Shown: positions 14,512 to 18,403 of the stretch, in pieces
Layout: every line of letters starts with the position of its first letter
Numbering within the stretch: position 1 is the first letter of the stretch
Source of the DNA: Leptolyngbyaceae cyanobacterium M65_K2018_010
GTDB taxonomy: Bacteria; Cyanobacteriota; Cyanobacteriia; Phormidesmidales; Phormidesmidaceae
DNA: 18,403 nt
NCBI GenBank assembly: GCA_015295885.1
Contig: DVEE01000358.1
Coordinates: forward strand, 1 to 18,403
Direction: 5' to 3'
The notes under the pieces: generated by a model
The model's input: only the letters and a program-made list of their open reading frames with translations
What the model was told of the DNA's origin: nothing
The model's database searches: none
Translations under genes and position numbers: made by a program

Positions 14512-15759
14512 CTAGACCGAAACGGCATTAGCGGTCTTTGGATCGGGGAGTTGGGTGGTGATCAACGCCGCCACCAGAACAAAGGCACTGGAGGCCCATA
14601 GGCAACCGACTAGACCAAACCACTGGAAAAACAAACCGGAGGTAATCGTCCCCAGCAACCGACCACCGGAATTAGCCATGTAGTAAAACCCCACGTTGAG
14701 GGCCACATCCTTGTCTTCGGTGTAGGCCAGCACCAGGTAAGAATGCACCGCCGAGTTAAAGGCAAACACGATGCCAAACACCACCAGTCCGCCCGTAACG
14801 GCAATATCGCCCCGCACCCCTGACATCAGGGTGAGGGCAATCAGAGCGGGGATGGCCGTTAAAATGGAGGTCCAGAACAGAATGGTTTTAGCCTTGGGCA
14901 CCACCTTGCCGGTGCTATCTTTGCGCAGCAGTTGGGGGGCTAAAAACTGCACGATGCCATAGCCAATCACCCAGATGGCCATGTAAGACCCCACCTGCAT
15001 AAAGCGCCAGCCCAACACCTCATACAAAAACACCGGCAGCGCCACCACAAACCACACATCCCGGGAGCCAAACAGGAAGAAGCGGGCGGCTGAGAGGGTG
15101 TTGATTTCTCGGCTTTTAGAGAATAACTGGCGGAAAGGCACCTTTTTGCCGATTTTGCCCATGTCGGCCGGTAAAAACCAACCCGATAGCAAAATCACGA
15201 AGAGAACGGCCGCTTGAATCAGTAGGGCCGGTCGAAAGCCAAACCACTCCAGCAGGGCCGCCCCCACGAAAAAGCCCACCCCCTTGAGGGCATTCTTAGA
15301 GCCAGTCAGCACCGCCACCCACTTGAAAAGTCGTGAGGCCGCCTCCTTGGGCACAACCAGGCGAATGGCACTCTTAGAGCTCATCTTGGTGAGATCCTTG
15401 GCGATGCCCGAGAAGGCCTGGGCCGCCATGACGTAGGCCACCTGCAAGGAGACAGCCCAATCGGGGTTGAGGAAACTGAGCATCACCAGTGCCCCAATTT
15501 GCAGGGCAATCCCCCCATAAAGGGTGATCCGCAGGCCTACCTGGGAACCGATCCAGCCCCCTAAAAAGTTAGTGACCACGCCGAAAATCTCATAGAAGAG
15601 AAACAGCATGGCGATTTGAAAAGGGGTGTAGCCCAGCACATGGAAGTGCAGCAGCACCATCATCCGAAGGGCGCCATCGGTGATGGTAAAGCCCCAGTAG
15701 GCGGCGGTGATGATTGCGTAATTGCGCAGGCTTTCGGGCTTAAAGGTGGAGGAGGTCAT
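14512..15759 (-). CDS. arsJ: Organoarsenical efflux MFS permease ArsJ
   Basis: 415 residues, almost entirely hydrophobic helices. I recognise ArsJ from its N-terminus LRNYAIITAAYWGFTITDGA followed by LRMMVLLHFHVLGYTPFQIA, MLFLFYEIFGVVTNFLGGWI, and from KDLTKMSSKSAIRLVVP, a conserved cytoplasmic stretch. ArsJ belongs to the major facilitator superfamily and exports 1-arseno-3-phosphoglycerate, the unstable product that GAPDH makes from arsenate and glyceraldehyde-3-phosphate; outside the cell it breaks down to release arsenate. The gene lies 65 bp downstream of, and on the same strand as, a GAPDH gene, the standard arrangement for this pathway. The length is normal and no frame disruption is seen. 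There is no strong ribosome site before ATG 15759. Base composition is that of the host, though this pair is often carried on mobile arsenic islands. Confidence 0.93.
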   Translation of the reverse strand: MTSSTFKPESLRNYAIITAAYWGFTITDGALRMMVLLHFHVLGYTPFQIAMLFLFYEIFGVVTNFLGGWIGSQVGLRITLYGGIALQIGALVMLSFLNPDWAVSLQVAYVMAAQAFSGIAKDLTKMSSKSAIRLVVPKEAASRLFKWVAVLTGSKNALKGVGFFVGAALLEWFGFRPALLIQAAVLFVILLSGWFLPADMGKIGKKVPFRQLFSKSREINTLSAARFFLFGSRDVWFVVALPVFLYEVLGWRFMQVGSYMAIWVIGYGIVQFLAPQLLRKDSTGKVVPKAKTILFWTSILTAIPALIALTLMSGVRGDIAVTGGLVVFGIVFAFNSAVHSYLVLAYTEDKDVALNVGFYYMANSGGRLLGTITSGLFFQWFGLVGCLWASSAFVLVAALITTQLPDPKTANAVSV

Positions 15760-15824
15760 CGGTGAGCAGGGGGTAGAGGTCTTGGGTGGATCAGCCGTCC
15801 TAGATAGATCACCGGGCCAGCCAG

Positions 15825-16832
<1,008 letters not shown>

Positions 16833-16922
16833 GACCTCTCAACTCCTAACCGTAGGCTCTGCGGTGAACTGGGACGTCGCCCAGGGCCAACCCGATTCCT
16901 CCCGCAGGGTAAAACCCTATGG

Positions 16923-16965
16923 GTCAAAAAATATTGATATGTTGATCATTTCAAAAATAATTGAT
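16923..16965 (-). promoter_or_regulatory. Tandem ArsR/SmtB-type operators before GAPDH-arsJ
   Basis: Two copies of a 16-bp dyad follow the pattern (G/T)TCAA-N6-TTGAT: GTCAAAAAATATTGAT (16923-16938) and TTCAAAAATAATTGAT (16950-16965), 27 bp start to start. On the gene strand they read ATCAA-N6-TTGAC and ATCAA-N6-TTGAA, one mismatch each from ATCAA-N6-TTGAT, the pattern reported for several bacterial ArsR sites. They lie about 90-135 bp upstream of the GAPDH ATG, next to a TTGACA -35 box. The stretch is strikingly AT-rich in a GC-rich setting. Binding is inferred, not shown. Confidence 0.65.
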
Positions 16966-16972
16966 TTGTCAA
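16944..16972 (-). promoter_or_regulatory. Probable GAPDH-arsJ promoter
   Basis: On the minus strand TTGACA (16972-16967) is a perfect -35 box. A 17-base spacer leads to ATGATC (16949-16944), or an 18-base spacer to TGATCA; both are poor -10 boxes. The promoter overlaps the operator dyad at 16950-16965, so a bound repressor would block RNA polymerase. The -35 call is good and the -10 is uncertain. Confidence 0.5.
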
Positions 16973-17009
16973 GCAGCCAATGTTAACTTTCAGGGTCGGT
17001 GGAAAGGCT

Positions 17010-17450
17010 CTATGGGTGGCGCTGAGCCTGCTCGATCTGGTCAATGTCCTCTAGTAAGGTGCGCAGTGGTAGGTTGACGCCGCCGTCGGGGCGTCGTTGT
17101 AAATCCCACTGACTCAAACCCGCCTTTAGATCCCCCCGTTCAAACAGGCCCAGAAGTTCCTGCTCAATCGCTTCATCGGCCCGGTATTCACTCAGGGTAG
17201 GGCCCACCACATCCTTCCACATCAGGTCGATGAGGGTGAGGGGGCGGCCCTGGTCAATACACTGAAAAAACCATTGCAGGATATCCACCAGCCGAATGGT
17301 GTCTCGCATCCCCGCAGGCAGCAGGTAATCCATCCCCTGATGGCACTGACAGTAAAAGTCGATGAAGGCCCTAGAGACCAGATCGGAGTGCTTCAGCTTG
17401 AGGGGCTGAATATGCTGGATCAGGGCTTTGGTGGAGTCGGTGATATCCAT
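17010..17450 (-). CDS. Hypothetical protein, function unknown
   Basis: 146 residues; I do not recognise the family. The protein looks soluble and mostly helical, with no signal peptide and no long hydrophobic helix. Visible features: an N-terminal helix TDSTKALIQHIQPLKLKH, a segment with two cysteines spaced C-x-C (FYCQCHQG), LLPAGMRDTIRLVDILQWFF, an acidic stretch YRADEAIEQELLGLFERGDL and a polar C-terminus. Start ATG 17450 has no obvious ribosome site. It is on the same strand as GAPDH-arsJ, upstream of their operators, and ends 177 bp before GAPDH, so it is probably a separate unit. It shows none of the ELHVCDL or winged-helix pattern of ArsR repressors. Base composition and codon use resemble the neighbours, which supports a real gene. 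Confidence 0.6.
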   Translation of the reverse strand: MDITDSTKALIQHIQPLKLKHSDLVSRAFIDFYCQCHQGMDYLLPAGMRDTIRLVDILQWFFQCIDQGRPLTLIDLMWKDVVGPTLSEYRADEAIEQELLGLFERGDLKAGLSQWDLQRRPDGGVNLPLRTLLEDIDQIEQAQRHP

Positions 17451-17652
17451 GGTGGTGGCCTAAACACTCCTGTATAAGGTGCCATAACCCCGGATGGCCC
17501 GCCTGGCAAGCAGATGGCCAAACCGGGGCAATAGATCAAAGGCAATGGCTGGTTTGTCTCTCACAATGGGCGGTATAGGTTAAGACCAGGCTATGAAATG
17601 CGGTCGGATCTTTAACCCAAACCGGCCCTAGTCCGGTCTAAAATCTCAACCG

Positions 17653-18366
17653 ATGGAATGGATTACTACCCAACCGATTGCCCACCGAGGCCTACACCGG
17701 GGCCATATTGTGCCGGAAAACTCCCTCTTGGCCTTTGAAAAGGCGATGGCCCACCACCACCCGATTGAGCTGGACATTCAGCTTTTAGCAGATGGGGAAC
17801 TGGCGGTCTTCCACGATAAAAGTCTGGCTCGGCTGACCGGCCAACCGGGCACCATCGCTGAGCAAACCCTGGCCACCCTGAAGCACTATCACCTCTACGG
17901 CACTGACCAAACCATTCCCTCCCTGGCCGAGGCCCTGGATTTCATCCAGGGGCAGGTGCCCGTATTAATTGAAATCAAAAACGAAGGTCGGGTTGGCCCG
18001 TTGGAGCGATCGCTGTTGAAAACCCTGGCCGGCTACCGGGGGGAGTTTGCCCTACAGTCCTTCAACCCCCTTTCGCTACAGTGGTTTAAGCGCCATGCTC
18101 CTCACATTTGGCGGGGACAACTGTCTAGCGACTTTAATGGCGCTCCGGTGCCCTGGCACTTCTCCGTGGCCCATAGCAACTTGCTCTTTAACTGGGCCAG
18201 CCAACCCCACTTTATTGCCTACGACCTGAGGGCCCTGCCCAAACTCTCAACCACCGTGGCGAAGTGCGCCTTTAATCTACCTTTGATTACCTGGACGGTC
18301 CGCAACCCGGCCGACCAGGCCAAGGCCCTAGCCTGTGCGGATAACTATATTTTCGATCCCTTTTAG
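17653..18366 (+). CDS. Glycerophosphodiester phosphodiesterase
   Basis: 237 residues, usual for the short cytosolic (UgpQ-like) form. It hydrolyses glycerophosphodiesters, such as deacylated phospholipids, to glycerol-3-phosphate and an alcohol, which can feed phosphate scavenging. Active-site motifs: AHRGLHRG (H11, R12), VPENSLLAFEKAM (E22, N23), IELDIQLLADGELAVFHD (E39, D41, catalytic H54 and D55), then LIEIKNE around residue 110 and a closing WTVRNPADQAKAL. The barrel appears complete and no signal peptide is seen. The alcohol group preferred cannot be told. ATG 17653 follows a 200-bp non-coding leader with a short ACCGG-CCCTAGT-CCGGT inverted repeat. No Pho box was recognised. One HIP1 octamer lies at 18006-18013. 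Confidence 0.9.
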   Translation: MEWITTQPIAHRGLHRGHIVPENSLLAFEKAMAHHHPIELDIQLLADGELAVFHDKSLARLTGQPGTIAEQTLATLKHYHLYGTDQTIPSLAEALDFIQGQVPVLIEIKNEGRVGPLERSLLKTLAGYRGEFALQSFNPLSLQWFKRHAPHIWRGQLSSDFNGAPVPWHFSVAHSNLLFNWASQPHFIAYDLRALPKLSTTVAKCAFNLPLITWTVRNPADQAKALACADNYIFDPF

Positions 18367-18403
18367 GGTCTGGATCCATTGGCTTTGCCCTAGCATCAAA
18401 AAG

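Overview
The window looks like chromosomal DNA from a GC-rich cyanobacterium, possibly a Leptolyngbya-like filamentous form; the genus is a guess. The grounds are eight copies of the octamer GCGATCGC (HIP1, typical of many cyanobacteria), a DUF2996 protein, a TPR protein of cyanobacterial type, and an atypical pyruvate kinase of the form seen in cyanobacteria. All eight HIP1 copies lie right of position 6350. The left third instead carries mobile-element debris and one AT-rich gene.

Layout, left to right. (1) 1-1631: the 3' part of a pyruvate kinase-like gene converges on a putative lipoprotein made of three META domains; their stop codons share one TTAA. (2) 1632-2863: a graveyard of mobile DNA. 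It holds a decayed IS4-like transposase fragment on the minus strand and a decayed IS66 transposase on the plus strand, the latter interrupted by a 121-bp MITE with ISL3-like ends and an 8-bp target duplication. (3) 2864-4348: an AT-rich, probably acquired, membrane GT2 glycosyltransferase of the cellulose-synthase type. (4) 4349-4929: no convincing gene, but many inverted repeats. (5) 4930-7634: pstC-pstA-pstB, a phosphate ABC transporter without pstS. (6) 7635-7951: the 5' end of an acr3 arsenite exporter, facing pstB and cut off a few bases from the pstB stop. (7) 8036-9141: tatA followed by a zinc-ribbon DUF6671 protein, both minus. (8) 9302-14327: on the plus strand, a TPR protein, a DUF2996 protein, a malic enzyme, and an overlapping thioredoxin-reductase-like flavoprotein lacking the redox CxxC. 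(9) 14512-16832: arsJ and its partner GAPDH on the minus strand, behind an AT-rich promoter with two ArsR/SmtB-type operator half-site pairs. (10) 17010-18366: an unrecognised small protein (minus) and a glycerophosphodiester phosphodiesterase (plus).

The unifying theme is arsenate and phosphate. The GAPDH/ArsJ pair is a known arsenate-efflux route: GAPDH makes 1-arseno-3-phosphoglycerate and ArsJ exports it. PstCAB imports phosphate and, adventitiously, arsenate. The acr3 stub shows that an arsenite-efflux gene once lay beside pst. I infer a former arsenic-resistance locus that rearrangement and IS activity have broken up, leaving the ArsJ pathway as the intact branch in this window. No arsR, arsC, arsH or full acr3 is visible here.
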